From positions 1 through 64,000 of the forward strand of contig JAHHIF010000012.1 of assembly GCA_019358875.1 (NCBI GenBank): a stretch of DNA of 64,000 nt. The letters are read 5' to 3'. The notes beneath the pieces are model-generated. The model did no database searches and was not told the DNA's origin. It saw nothing but the letters and a program-made list of their open reading frames with translations. Within the stretch, counting starts at the first letter, position 1. Each line of letters begins with the position of its first letter. The DNA comes from Symplocastrum torsivum CPER-KK1. GTDB lineage: Bacteria > Cyanobacteriota > Cyanobacteriia > Cyanobacteriales > Coleofasciculaceae. A program made the translations under genes and the position numbers. Shown here in pieces: positions 17,808-25,738 of the stretch.

Positions 17808-18062
17808 CTTTTTACACATTACAGGATTAGCTCATCAGATAAAAGCAACGAAACTTAGTTCACTAAGTTTTAGCTGTCAAAGAGGTAAGCTTTGTAACCG
17901 GAATTAGCGATTTTTCTATTAGACTTAACAACTGAATAGGCGTTAAAGGGTGAGACAGAATCTAGCTAGGGGAACAGTAATACAACCAACTTGATGTAAC
18001 GCCTAAAGCATCTACTCAAGCATTTACTACAACCATTCTCCCATCCTCAAAGAACCGCAGCT

Positions 18063-20105
18063 ATGCCACGAGAACGTAAAAAATACGCGAGTTCCGATTG
18101 TGCTTGTAATAGATTTGTGCCGTTACAAAACCATCGACATGACACCCAGTTGCAGCTAAATACGGCAATTGATACAGAAAGCTTTACTGACACAGAGACA
18201 GTCAGACCTAAAGGTATGGCGAAAGCGGAGGAGCAACTGCGGCTACTAGCGGCGGCGGTTGAACACGCTGAAGATTCAATTTTGATTACCTCTACAGAAA
18301 TGACGTTTCCAGGTCCAGAAATTCTCTTTGTTAACCGAGCTTTTACTAAGATGACAGGCTACACAGCCCAGGAAGTTCTCGGTCAATCACCACGGATTTT
18401 GCAAGGACCAAAAACGGATCGTGCGGTTTTAGATCGATTGCGGCAAAATCTCAGAGAAGAAAAAATATTTTATGGCGAGGGGATTAACTACCGCAAAGAT
18501 GGGACAGAATTTTACAACGAGTGGCATATTGAACCGATTCGGAATTCAGCGAATCAGATTACTCATTATTTAGCAATTCAACGAGATATTACTCAGCGAA
18601 AGCAGATGGAGGCAAAATTACGCTATGAGGCACTTCATGATGCCTTAACAAGCTTGCCCAACCGAACTTCTTTTGTAAACCAGGTACGCCAGTGTATTGA
18701 GCAACCTGTTGAACGTGTCGGTACTTCGGGATCGCAACTAAGTCAGGATTCATTATTTGCAGTGCTGTTTTTGGATCTTGACCGATTTAAGGTGATTAAC
18801 GATAGTCTGGGTTACAAAGCTGGGGACAAAATGCTGGTTGCGATCGCAAACCGTCTAAAAGCCTCAGTACAACCCAGCGACATGGTTGCCCGGATTGGCG
18901 GCGATGAGTTTGCTATCTTGCTGGAAAACATAAGCGATATCGCTAATGTCTCCAGCATCGCAGACCGACTGCAAGCCTTACTGCGAGAACCGTTGCAGTT
19001 GGAAGGGCAGGAAGTGATGACAACGGCGAGTATTGGCATTGCCCTAAGTATGCTGGGATATGAGGCAAGTGAGGATATTCTACGAGATGCCGACATTGCG
19101 ATGTACCGGGCAAAGGCATTAGGAAAGGCGCGCTACATTGTCTTTAACAAAACCATGCATCGGCACGCCGTAAAGCGTTTGCAATTGGAAACAGACTTGC
19201 GACGAGCAATCCCTCGCCAGGAGTTGCGACTACATTACCAGCCGATTGTCTCCTTAGCGACAGGTCAAATTAGTGGGTTTGAGGCGCTAGTACGATGGCA
19301 GCATCCGACACGCGGTTTAGTGTCTCCGGCTGAGTTTATCCCAGTAGCAGAAGAAACTGGACTGATTATTCCAATCGGTGAGTGGGTGCTGCGTGAGGCT
19401 TGTGAAAAAGCGAACCAATGGCAGCAGAAATTTCCTCACCAGACCCCTTTAACAATTAGCGTGAATCTCTCTGGCAGACAGTTTGTCCAACCGAATTTGA
19501 GTGAGAAGATCGATCAAATTCTCCGTGAGACACGGTTAGAACGCCAAAGCTTGAAGCTAGAGATTACTGAAAGCGCGATTATGGAAAATACTGAATCCTT
19601 AGAACTGGTTGGCGAAAGTGAAGCCATAACCGAGTCAGGAGAATTATTCGGTACAGCAGAGGACAAACAGGCATTAGCCTTAGCGTTAGCGATCGCAAAA
19701 CGCAACGAAGTTCAGACCATGCGTCAGACACCTATCGCTATCCTAGAGCATCTAAGAGCGTTGGGCGTTCAACTGGGTATTGATGACTTCGGTACAGGCT
19801 ACTCGTCCTTGAGTCGGTTGTATCGCTTTCCAATTAACACCTTGAAAATTGACCAGTCTTTTATCAGGTGTATGGATGTTGGTAGTGAGGGTAACCATAA
19901 TACTTGTTCCTACAAAATTGTCAGAGCCATTGTTACACTTGCCCACAATTTAGGTTTGGATGTTACAGCCGAAGGAATTGAAACCGCAGCACAGTTGGCA
20001 AAACTGCGGGAACTGGGATGCGAATTTGGACAAGGCTACTTCTTTTCTAAGCCAGTCGATGCCGTACAAGCTGAAGCGTTAATTGCTGCACAGCCTCAAT
20101 GGTGA
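18063..20105 (+). CDS. PAS-GGDEF-EAL c-di-GMP turnover protein
   Basis: A 680-residue protein with no membrane helix. PAS (about 60-180) is LOV-like (GQSPRILQG, YRKDGTEFYNEW), but Pro110 replaces the photoactive Cys, so it should not form a flavin adduct. GGDEF (about 185-355) keeps an intact ARIGGDEFAILLE and the metal site FLDLDRFKVIND, so diguanylate cyclase activity is possible. EAL (about 370-675) retains EALVRWQHP, SVNLSGRQF, LEITESA, DDFGTGYSS, TLKIDQSF, AEGIET and GQGYFFSKP, the residues needed for phosphodiesterase action. About 40 extra residues, encoding a HIP1 site, interrupt EAL between LEITESAIMEN and the IDDFG block. Net activity may be either. Confidence 0.93.
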   Translation: MPRERKKYASSDCACNRFVPLQNHRHDTQLQLNTAIDTESFTDTETVRPKGMAKAEEQLRLLAAAVEHAEDSILITSTEMTFPGPEILFVNRAFTKMTGYTAQEVLGQSPRILQGPKTDRAVLDRLRQNLREEKIFYGEGINYRKDGTEFYNEWHIEPIRNSANQITHYLAIQRDITQRKQMEAKLRYEALHDALTSLPNRTSFVNQVRQCIEQPVERVGTSGSQLSQDSLFAVLFLDLDRFKVINDSLGYKAGDKMLVAIANRLKASVQPSDMVARIGGDEFAILLENISDIANVSSIADRLQALLREPLQLEGQEVMTTASIGIALSMLGYEASEDILRDADIAMYRAKALGKARYIVFNKTMHRHAVKRLQLETDLRRAIPRQELRLHYQPIVSLATGQISGFEALVRWQHPTRGLVSPAEFIPVAEETGLIIPIGEWVLREACEKANQWQQKFPHQTPLTISVNLSGRQFVQPNLSEKIDQILRETRLERQSLKLEITESAIMENTESLELVGESEAITESGELFGTAEDKQALALALAIAKRNEVQTMRQTPIAILEHLRALGVQLGIDDFGTGYSSLSRLYRFPINTLKIDQSFIRCMDVGSEGNHNTCSYKIVRAIVTLAHNLGLDVTAEGIETAAQLAKLRELGCEFGQGYFFSKPVDAVQAEALIAAQPQW

Positions 20106-20154
20106 AGGGGAGTGAGGAATTGAAGATTGGAGATTGGGGGATTTTTATTATTCT

Positions 20155-21276
20155 TTACTTGATCTGATGAAGGGCGCGGGCATTTTCAGACAAAATTGCT
20201 GTTGCGACGGACTCGGCTTCTTTGGCAGTGAGGTCTGAATTTTTAATCGCCTCATCTAACACCTGTCCCAGCACTTCACGTCCCCATTTTGCCCCTAAAT
20301 AATACAATTCTGGAATATTGTGAGCATCGGAGGAGTACATCAGTTTACTCGTTGGAGCAAGTTCTAACAACTGTTGCACCACTGAGCGCATTCCAGCAAC
20401 ACTCAGGAATGGCACAGCTAACCCACAGTCGAGATAGACCTGAGGATACACAGACGCTAGATAGCCAGCTTCTTGAGCATAGGGATAGGAGGCGTGCAAT
20501 AGTACGATGGGTGCATTACGAAAGCGTTTGTCTTCTAAAAGCGATCGCATATATAAAGGATTACCCAGCCGTAAGTCGAGGTCAGGGTCACCAAACCCCG
20601 TATGAAACTGTACGGGTAATCGGTATTTTGCCGCAATTTCTAAGGCTTGCGTAATTAAAAAATCAATCAAAGGCTTATCAGCAAGCCGCAGTGGTTTATC
20701 TTGAGCCTCTTGCTTGAGTGTATAGAAACTATGTTCCGCTTCTTCCTGTAGTGTCAGTTGAATATTTAAACCAGTACGGTAAGCAACAATACTTTTGAAA
20801 GCAACGACTCCTTTTGGTGGTGGGTCAATCTCACTTCGGAATCGTTCCAGGAAACAACCAAAGTCCTCCACCTCATTCATCAAGTTCTGCGCCAAATATT
20901 CCAAGCGTAGGATGCGCTGTACAGGAACAAATTGCTGATGCCATTCCACAGGCAGAATCTCATCGGCGAGAAAGCCATCATCGAGAAAAATTGCCTCAAG
21001 TTTGGATGCACTAAAACATTGCTGTGTAAGCTTTTCAATGCCGAGTTGCGTGCGACGTTGGAGAATTGCCTCTTCCTCTGGTTCACACTCCAACAACTGA
21101 GCAATCTCCCGTAAACTCCGGCGGTAGAACAAGCTGTGACGTGCATGATTATTAACAATCTCTGCGTCATTGCCTTCGGTAAAGGAAGCTGGATAGGGAT
21201 AACCCGCTGCCGCTGAGGGAGTCAGCAGGTTGTGAGCGTGTTGATCAATCGCCGCAATATCCCAGAGGTTGAGCAT
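20155..21276 (-). CDS. Amidohydrolase, FluG N-terminal-like
   Basis: A metal-dependent TIM-barrel amidohydrolase of 373 residues. The metal motif appears at the start as IDQHAHN (HxH), with PVQFHTGFGDPDLDL and VLLHASYPYAQEAGYLA giving later histidines, and LMYSSDAHNIPEL providing the catalytic Asp. This pattern matches the amidohydrolase half of FluG/nodulin-like proteins, which in some organisms is fused to glutamine synthetase. The substrate is unknown. A universal stress protein gene lies 71 bp upstream on the same strand, so the two could share a transcript. The family call is good; specific function is not inferable. Confidence 0.85.
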   Translation of the reverse strand: MLNLWDIAAIDQHAHNLLTPSAAAGYPYPASFTEGNDAEIVNNHARHSLFYRRSLREIAQLLECEPEEEAILQRRTQLGIEKLTQQCFSASKLEAIFLDDGFLADEILPVEWHQQFVPVQRILRLEYLAQNLMNEVEDFGCFLERFRSEIDPPPKGVVAFKSIVAYRTGLNIQLTLQEEAEHSFYTLKQEAQDKPLRLADKPLIDFLITQALEIAAKYRLPVQFHTGFGDPDLDLRLGNPLYMRSLLEDKRFRNAPIVLLHASYPYAQEAGYLASVYPQVYLDCGLAVPFLSVAGMRSVVQQLLELAPTSKLMYSSDAHNIPELYYLGAKWGREVLGQVLDEAIKNSDLTAKEAESVATAILSENARALHQIK

Positions 21277-21347
21277 TTTATAGCAATCAGCAGTCAGCTT
21301 AAGAGCGGTCAGCTTTGGATCAAATCAGCTCTAGCCCATCTCCCTCA

Positions 21348-22232
21348 CTATCGTTGAGGCGGAAAGAACAGAATCGGGTGCCAGCTACGGCGCATCAATT
21401 CGCCAGCAAAGCTACGCACAGGGAACTCAATCAGTTTCCCTAGATTATCAGATGCCATCGCGATCGCGCTGATGTCAAACTCTAAAGCTGCGTCCAAAAT
21501 CTCTTCATAAGGATTTCCCAGTCGCACCTCTGTGTTGACTTGCAATCCCAGTTGTTCCAACTCTGCTTTAACTGGTTCTAGCTGCTCTTGCGCCTCTCTT
21601 AGCTGATAATCTCTGGGAACTCCGCGACGTCCTCCTTCATCAACCACCCACATGAGCAAACACTGTTCGAGTGAGCTATCTGGTCGATTTTGGGCGTAGT
21701 CTTTAATCTTTTGCACGAGATATTTGGAGGCATTGCTTCCGTTATAGGGAATGAGCAAATACCGGAACAGATGCTGACACCGCAAATCTAACTCTTCGCA
21801 AGTGTAAGTAGAAATGAGTTGAGGTCGTAGGATGAGAACAGGTGTTGTACAAGCTCTCACCAAGCCTGCTGTCGTGCTACCAAATAGCTTTTCTTGCAAT
21901 AAACTTCGGAGCGGCATTCCTGTAATCACAACATCTACCTGATGAGTTTTTGCCGCTTTTGGAATCGTGTCTATTGGACGACCTGATGGCACCTCGATCT
22001 TAATGTCTACTCCATCAGGTACACTTTTGAGACTTTGTTGGAGGCGATCTCGTGCCTTCTCAATCGCTTCATCGTCTATGCGTGGGATACCCCCTTCTTC
22101 CCACAGAGGAACACTATGCAAGAAGATAATCTGCTTCATGCCACTAGCTGCTAAGGCGGGTACAAAGTCTACAAGCCGATACAAACCATCAGAGAAATCG
22201 GTGCAGATTAGGCAACAATGAAACATATACAC
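21348..22232 (-). CDS. Tandem universal stress protein
   Basis: A 294-residue protein with two UspA domains. The first (about 1-140) begins MFHCCLICTDFSDGLYRL and ends with VITGMPLRSLLQEKLFGSTTAGLVR then TTPVLILRP, the classic ATP-binding Gly-rich region. The second (about 160-294) begins RYLLIPYNGSNASKYL and ends AIAMASDNLGKLIEFPVRSFAGELMRR then HPILFFPP. The second domain's GxG(S/T) loop is degenerate, so ATP binding is less likely there. MYMFHC offers two starts six bases apart. It lies 71 bp upstream of the amidohydrolase on the same strand. It probably acts in stress adaptation; the precise partner is unknown. Confidence 0.88.
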   Translation of the reverse strand: MYMFHCCLICTDFSDGLYRLVDFVPALAASGMKQIIFLHSVPLWEEGGIPRIDDEAIEKARDRLQQSLKSVPDGVDIKIEVPSGRPIDTIPKAAKTHQVDVVITGMPLRSLLQEKLFGSTTAGLVRACTTPVLILRPQLISTYTCEELDLRCQHLFRYLLIPYNGSNASKYLVQKIKDYAQNRPDSSLEQCLLMWVVDEGGRRGVPRDYQLREAQEQLEPVKAELEQLGLQVNTEVRLGNPYEEILDAALEFDISAIAMASDNLGKLIEFPVRSFAGELMRRSWHPILFFPPQR

Positions 22233-22622
22233 AGAAGATGGCTTTTTTATAACCGTACCATCTTTAATCGCCCTCTTGCTTCTCTCAAAGAGTTTAGTGT
22301 ATTGCTTCCTGAAAATTTTCGTGGTGATAAATACAGTTTTTAGTGATGCTTGACTTAACTTGAAGAGGTTTGTGAGCCAAGGTTTTATTTGACTGCGTCT
22401 AAGTGTAAAAGTCAGACGCTCCTTCGTTGAACACTCAGCATTTTAGTTGGAGTGCCTGTCTCGCAAATGGCACTGTTTACCAAAGAATTCTGAGAATAGA
22501 CTGAGTTGAAATTTTCCAAGTAGGTTAGCGCATTTGGTAGAGTTGACGCCCCGACATCCCCAGCTCCTTTCCAGGCGTGGAACCGAGCAAGAGACGGAGG
22601 TCGCCCACTACAGATAGGGCTA
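22233..22622. other. Intergenic region, no gene supported
   Basis: These 390 bp lie between the USP gene and nblA, both on the minus strand. A 73-codon open frame exists but has low complexity, no RBS and no family resemblance. The segment GCGCATTTGGTAGAG resembles a tRNA D-arm, but no anticodon or T-arm follows. I see nothing else. Confidence 0.4.
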
Positions 22623-22823
22623 CTACGACTCAAACTGTGGATTTGAGCCTAGTCCCCACTCGTGCTTGAGGAACTCTTTGTACATAGTTTCGCGCATCAT
22701 CATTTGCTCATAGAGCTTGATTAGAAATTCCTGAGCTTGCTCACGGCTCATTTTCTGAACCTGAGTTTCAAACGAGCGGATGCTGAATTTTTGTTCCAGA
22801 GATAGTTCAATAGGGCCTGACAT
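22623..22823 (-). CDS. nblA: Phycobilisome degradation protein NblA
   Basis: NblA is a small adaptor that binds phycobiliproteins and recruits Clp protease, so that phycobilisomes are degraded when nitrogen or another nutrient runs out. The 66-residue protein is full length: IELSLEQKFSIRSFETQVQ, MSREQAQEFLIKLYEQMMMRE and YKEFLKHEWG match the family closely, including the C-terminal basic/Leu positions used to bind phycobilisomes. An AGGAGTGAACAC sequence just upstream supplies the RBS. The upstream region has a 10-bp dyad (22908-22942) that could be a regulatory site. It stands alone with no co-transcribed genes. Confidence 0.95.
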   Translation of the reverse strand: MSGPIELSLEQKFSIRSFETQVQKMSREQAQEFLIKLYEQMMMRETMYKEFLKHEWGLGSNPQFES

Positions 22824-22907
22824 GTGTTCACTCCTAAAATAACTAGATGGAGATAATGTGTTTTTGAGTCACAGCCGCCCTGATTAAGTGAGGGCGAGGT
22901 ATCTGTG

Positions 22908-22942
22908 AGTTGTTACGCTTTGTATTAATAATCGTAACAACT
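22908..22942. promoter_or_regulatory. 10-bp inverted repeat upstream of nblA
   Basis: AGTTGTTACG (22908-22917) and CGTAACAACT (22933-22942) form a perfect 10-bp inverted repeat with a 15-bp spacer, about 85-120 bp upstream of the nblA start. Its placement suits an operator for a dimeric regulator. It does not match the NtcA consensus GTA-N8-TAC, so the binding protein is unknown. Confidence 0.45.
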
Positions 22943-23099
22943 ATTTGACAAAGTGCACGTACCTCTAAATGGGTATGTTCATCTAATCAAAAGAAGGAAA
23001 ATCAATTCCGGAAACTTTCCTCTTCGGATTGAGGCAGTTTTATCAAGTCCTCACAGGACAAACTGCTCAGGATGAACAAATCCCCTAAGTATATATACT

Positions 23100-23145
23100 C
23101 AAACCTAAACTCAAGGCATCTTCAGATGCCTTGAGTTTAGGTTTG
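23100..23145. terminator. Perfect 21-bp hairpin between nblA and the pirin gene
   Basis: A 21-bp stem without mismatch (CAAACCTAAACTCAAGGCATC at 23100-23120) closes on loop TTCA and returns at 23125-23145. TTTGTATCCTTT follows on the plus strand. It lies in a 530-bp gene-free stretch (22824-23353) upstream of nblA and downstream of the pirin gene, so it may end pirin transcription and insulate nblA. It could also be a small palindromic mobile element. Confidence 0.6.
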
Positions 23146-23283
23146 TTTGTATCCTTTCCTTTTCCTTGCAGCGCCTACCTGTCACCTTGGCAGGTATTAG
23201 GTGGTAGGTTTACAGGTATGCCTTGCTCTTGTTTGAATCTCCCCAAAACCCTAATCTTTCCAAGGACAGCGCCATAGCTTTTC

Positions 23284-23332
23284 CCTACAACCTACAACCT
23301 ACAACCTACAACCTACAACCTACAACCTACGA
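23284..23332. repeat. Heptamer tandem repeat (CCTACAA)x6 plus one variant
   Basis: Six exact CCTACAA units and a seventh, CCTACGA, run without interruption just downstream of the pirin gene. Short tandemly repeated repetitive (STRR) heptanucleotides of this kind are typical of filamentous cyanobacterial genomes. No coding role is seen. Confidence 0.85.
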
Positions 23333-23353
23333 GCTAATACCAAGACACAGGGA

Positions 23354-24052
23354 TTATGCCATATCGAACAGTAGAATTTCTGCATCAGTTGTCGCTTCAA
23401 TCACAAGATTTGTTTCGTCACTAATCGCTACTCCATCGCCCTTGTCGAGAGGTAAACCATTGAGAGTAACGGCACCACGAGCAACCTGAATCCAGGCATG
23501 ACGCTGAGGTTGTAGAGTATGGGAAATGCGATCGCCTGGTTCCAGAACCGCCGCATACAAATCCACATCCTGATGGACAGTAAGCGCACCCTCCCTTGCA
23601 TCGGGTGCCGCAACTAACCGCAGTTTACCTGGACTTTTTGCCAACTCAAAATTGCGCTGCTCGTAGCTTGGGCGAATACCTTCTGTTTTTGGCAATAGCC
23701 AGATTTGCAAGAAGTGTACAGATTCAGTTTCCGAGTGATTAAACTCACTATGTCGAATTCCTGTTCCAGCACTCATGCGCTGTACATCACCGGGCTGAAT
23801 TACTGAGCCAGTACCGAGGCTGTCCTTGTGTTCTAGCGACCCTTCTAGTACATAGGTAATGATTTCCATGTCACGATGTCCATGGGTACCAAAACCAGCA
23901 CCACCAATAACACGGTCTTCATTAATCACTCGCAAAGCGCGAAATTCCATGTGCTTGGGGTCGTAATAATTGGCGAAAGAAAATGTGTGGTAACTATCTA
24001 GCCAACCATGATTAGCGTGTCCGCGATCTTCTGCCTTTCTAATTGTCAGCAT
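23354..24052 (-). CDS. Pirin family protein (YhhW-like)
   Basis: A bicupin pirin of 232 residues. The N-terminal cupin contains the metal ligands in FGTHGHRDMEIITYVLEGSLEHKDS, two His early, then His and Glu, and QRMSAGTGIRHSEFNHSE, as in E. coli YhhW, which acts as a quercetin 2,3-dioxygenase in vitro. Other signatures are HGWLDSYHTFSFANYYDP and RALRVINEDRV. The physiological role in bacteria is unclear; a redox or stress link is often proposed. It is divergent from an HxlR-type regulator 249 bp away, a common pairing that suggests regulation by that protein. Confidence 0.93.
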   Translation of the reverse strand: MLTIRKAEDRGHANHGWLDSYHTFSFANYYDPKHMEFRALRVINEDRVIGGAGFGTHGHRDMEIITYVLEGSLEHKDSLGTGSVIQPGDVQRMSAGTGIRHSEFNHSETESVHFLQIWLLPKTEGIRPSYEQRNFELAKSPGKLRLVAAPDAREGALTVHQDVDLYAAVLEPGDRISHTLQPQRHAWIQVARGAVTLNGLPLDKGDGVAISDETNLVIEATTDAEILLFDMA

Positions 24053-24268
24053 TGTTGCCTCCTGTTTGATGTAATTCTTTTCTAGACAGACTCTTTGCGA
24101 GTGAGTGTTTTGTCGGTTCTTGCAGCTAATGTCTTACCTAAAGTTTGCTGTGGCTACCGTCGCAATAGGGAGGAGTGGCAGTGTATTTGCAGTCGCTTAG
24201 ACCAACCTTTTGTGTGTTTTTTGTATATTTAAACTTTAACGTTAGTAAAGCTATTATGGAAAGTATGC

Positions 24269-24278
24269 ACTTTAAAGT
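24269..24278. promoter_or_regulatory. Palindrome ACTTTAAAGT in pirin/hxlR intergenic region
   Basis: A perfect 10-bp palindrome 24 bp before the hxlR start, in the shared control region of two divergent genes. HxlR-type dimers bind short AT-rich palindromes, so this is a candidate autoregulatory operator. Chance occurrence in AT-rich DNA is possible. Confidence 0.35.
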
Positions 24279-24301
24279 AAGGTAGTACCTAAAAAGATAC
24301 T

Positions 24302-24643
24302 ATGGAAGCCAAAGTCGTAGATACCCAAAGAGCAAGTTGCCCAGTTGAGAGAACCTTGGAGGTAATTGGCGGTCGTTGGAAAGTCTTGATTCTTCGGGAG
24401 CTATTTCCAGGTCTGAAGCGTTTTGGTCAGCTACATCGAGCTTTGAACGGCATTACCCAAAAGATGCTTACTCAACAGTTACGGGAGATGGAGGAAGACG
24501 GCATCATTCATCGGGAGGTTTATTTGCAGGTTCCCCCAAAAGTAGAATACTCTTTAACACCTTTAGGAGAGAGTCTTAAGCCAATTATTGATTCAATGCA
24601 CGAATGGGCAGTCAGGCATCTTGATGAGCAAAATCAAGATTGA
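24302..24643 (+). CDS. HxlR family winged-helix regulator
   Basis: A 113-residue dimeric winged-helix repressor/activator. It begins with a cysteine typical of this family (RASCPVERTLEVIGGRWKVLILREL), followed by the HTH segment RFGQLHRALNGITQKMLTQQLREMEEDGIIHRE and the wing VPPKVEYSLTPLGESL. Some relatives sense electrophiles or oxidants through the N-terminal Cys (Cys14 here). It is transcribed divergently from the pirin gene, its most likely target along with its own promoter. A 441-bp stretch without a recognisable gene follows. Confidence 0.93.
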   Translation: MEAKVVDTQRASCPVERTLEVIGGRWKVLILRELFPGLKRFGQLHRALNGITQKMLTQQLREMEEDGIIHREVYLQVPPKVEYSLTPLGESLKPIIDSMHEWAVRHLDEQNQD

Positions 24644-25084
24644 GTTTTCTTGAATCGTCTTTATAAGTTAGGAAAGTAAAAGGAGAGCGAGCGCAAGGAC
24701 ATCTATAGTAAGATAATCTTGAGTCTGATTGATAGTTATCACTACAGGCACTGAACAATCGCTTAAATTTGCTGATTGAGACCACATTCTCACCAATAGG
24801 GAGAACCTACTGGCGTTTATTAGGATTTCGGTGTCGTAAAGGAAAATTAGTTTAAGTGCTAAGAAGTCTCGTTTAGAGATTTGAAGTTATGCAAAGGTGA
24901 ATGACCAGGCTTGCATCAATAGCTTGCTTGCGAAATATCGGCTACGTAAACCAGAAAAATGTTAAACTTGATTTCCTCAGTTCAAGAAATTTCCGGGTCA
25001 AGGCTAATCACGATTTTTAATGGTAAGACAACTGTGTCAAGAAATCAGACAGCAACGATTGCTGATAAGAAAGGAACATTTTAA
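24644..25084. other. Intergenic region, no gene seen
   Basis: These 441 bp separate hxlR from the ParA-type gene. The last part should hold the parA promoter, and AAGAAAGGAACATTTTAA before ATG 25085 gives a good RBS. No small ORF with family resemblance, RNA or strong hairpin was found. Confidence 0.4.
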
Positions 25085-25738
25085 ATGTCATTGTCTCCCA
25101 AGATAGTTGTTGTGGCTAATGGAAAAGGTGGGGTTGGGAAGACCACAACAGTTATGGCTTTATCGGGTATCTTTGCAGAGAAATACAAAGTCTTAGCTGT
25201 AGATACGGATACTCAAGGAAGTTTTTCTTGGTGGGCAAAGCGTGGGGAAAAACAGATAGGTTTTGATCTTATTCAAGAGACAGATCCAACTGTCTTGAGT
25301 CGTTTACGCAAGAAAATTGAAGGGTACGAGCTAGCTGTGGTGGATACAGCGCCAGCACTGAACTCAGAAGCATTAGCAGCAGTGATTGCGATCGCAGATT
25401 ACCTAGTTTTGCCCACGCCACCCGCACCAATGGATTTAGCCGTCCTAATTGAGACAGTACAAAAAGCGATCGCTCCTGTAGGGACAAATCATCGAGTGCT
25501 GCTAACACGGGTAGATTCTCGCCGTACCAGAGAAGCACTAGAGGCTCAAAACACCCTTAGAGAACTAGGAATTCCTGCATTCCAAACTTTTATAAGGACT
25601 TACAAAGCACACGAACGAGCTGCACTGGAGGGTATACCAATCAGTCAGTTGCGAGGTGAGAATGCTCACGAAGCGAAAGCAGATTACCGCCGTGTCGTTG
25701 ATGAATTACAGCGTGATTGGGAGAGCAACTATGGCTAA
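25085..25738 (+). CDS. ParA/MinD-type ATPase, McdA candidate
   Basis: A 217-residue ParA-family ATPase. The deviant Walker A GKGGVGKTTT (13-22) has the signature lysine Lys14; AVDTDTQGSFSWWAKRG covers switch I, and VVDTAPALNS is switch II/Walker B. It contains no DNA-binding N-terminal domain, so it is a small cargo-positioning type rather than a plasmid partition ATPase with HTH. The stop overlaps by 8 bp the start of a coiled-coil partner gene. In cyanobacteria such pairs include McdA/McdB, which space carboxysomes along the nucleoid. That assignment is plausible, not proven; a plasmid- or other cargo-partition pair is the alternative. Confidence 0.85.
   Translation: MSLSPKIVVVANGKGGVGKTTTVMALSGIFAEKYKVLAVDTDTQGSFSWWAKRGEKQIGFDLIQETDPTVLSRLRKKIEGYELAVVDTAPALNSEALAAVIAIADYLVLPTPPAPMDLAVLIETVQKAIAPVGTNHRVLLTRVDSRRTREALEAQNTLRELGIPAFQTFIRTYKAHERAALEGIPISQLRGENAHEAKADYRRVVDELQRDWESNYG

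Noticed and set aside
22515..22600. tRNA-like D-arm (GCGCATTTGGTAGAG) upstream of nblA's end
   Set aside because: No matching anticodon stem, T-arm (GGTTCRA) or acceptor pairing follows; a cloverleaf cannot be drawn even allowing an intron.
22412..22633. 73-codon minus-strand open frame
   Set aside because: Biased composition, no RBS, overlaps the nblA end and resembles no family.
22824..23000. NtcA binding site for nblA
   Set aside because: I searched the upstream region on both strands for GTA-N8-TAC and found none; only the unrelated dyad is present.
23284..23332. CRISPR-like tandem repeat
   Set aside because: Heptamer units are contiguous with no spacers, which is the STRR type, not CRISPR.
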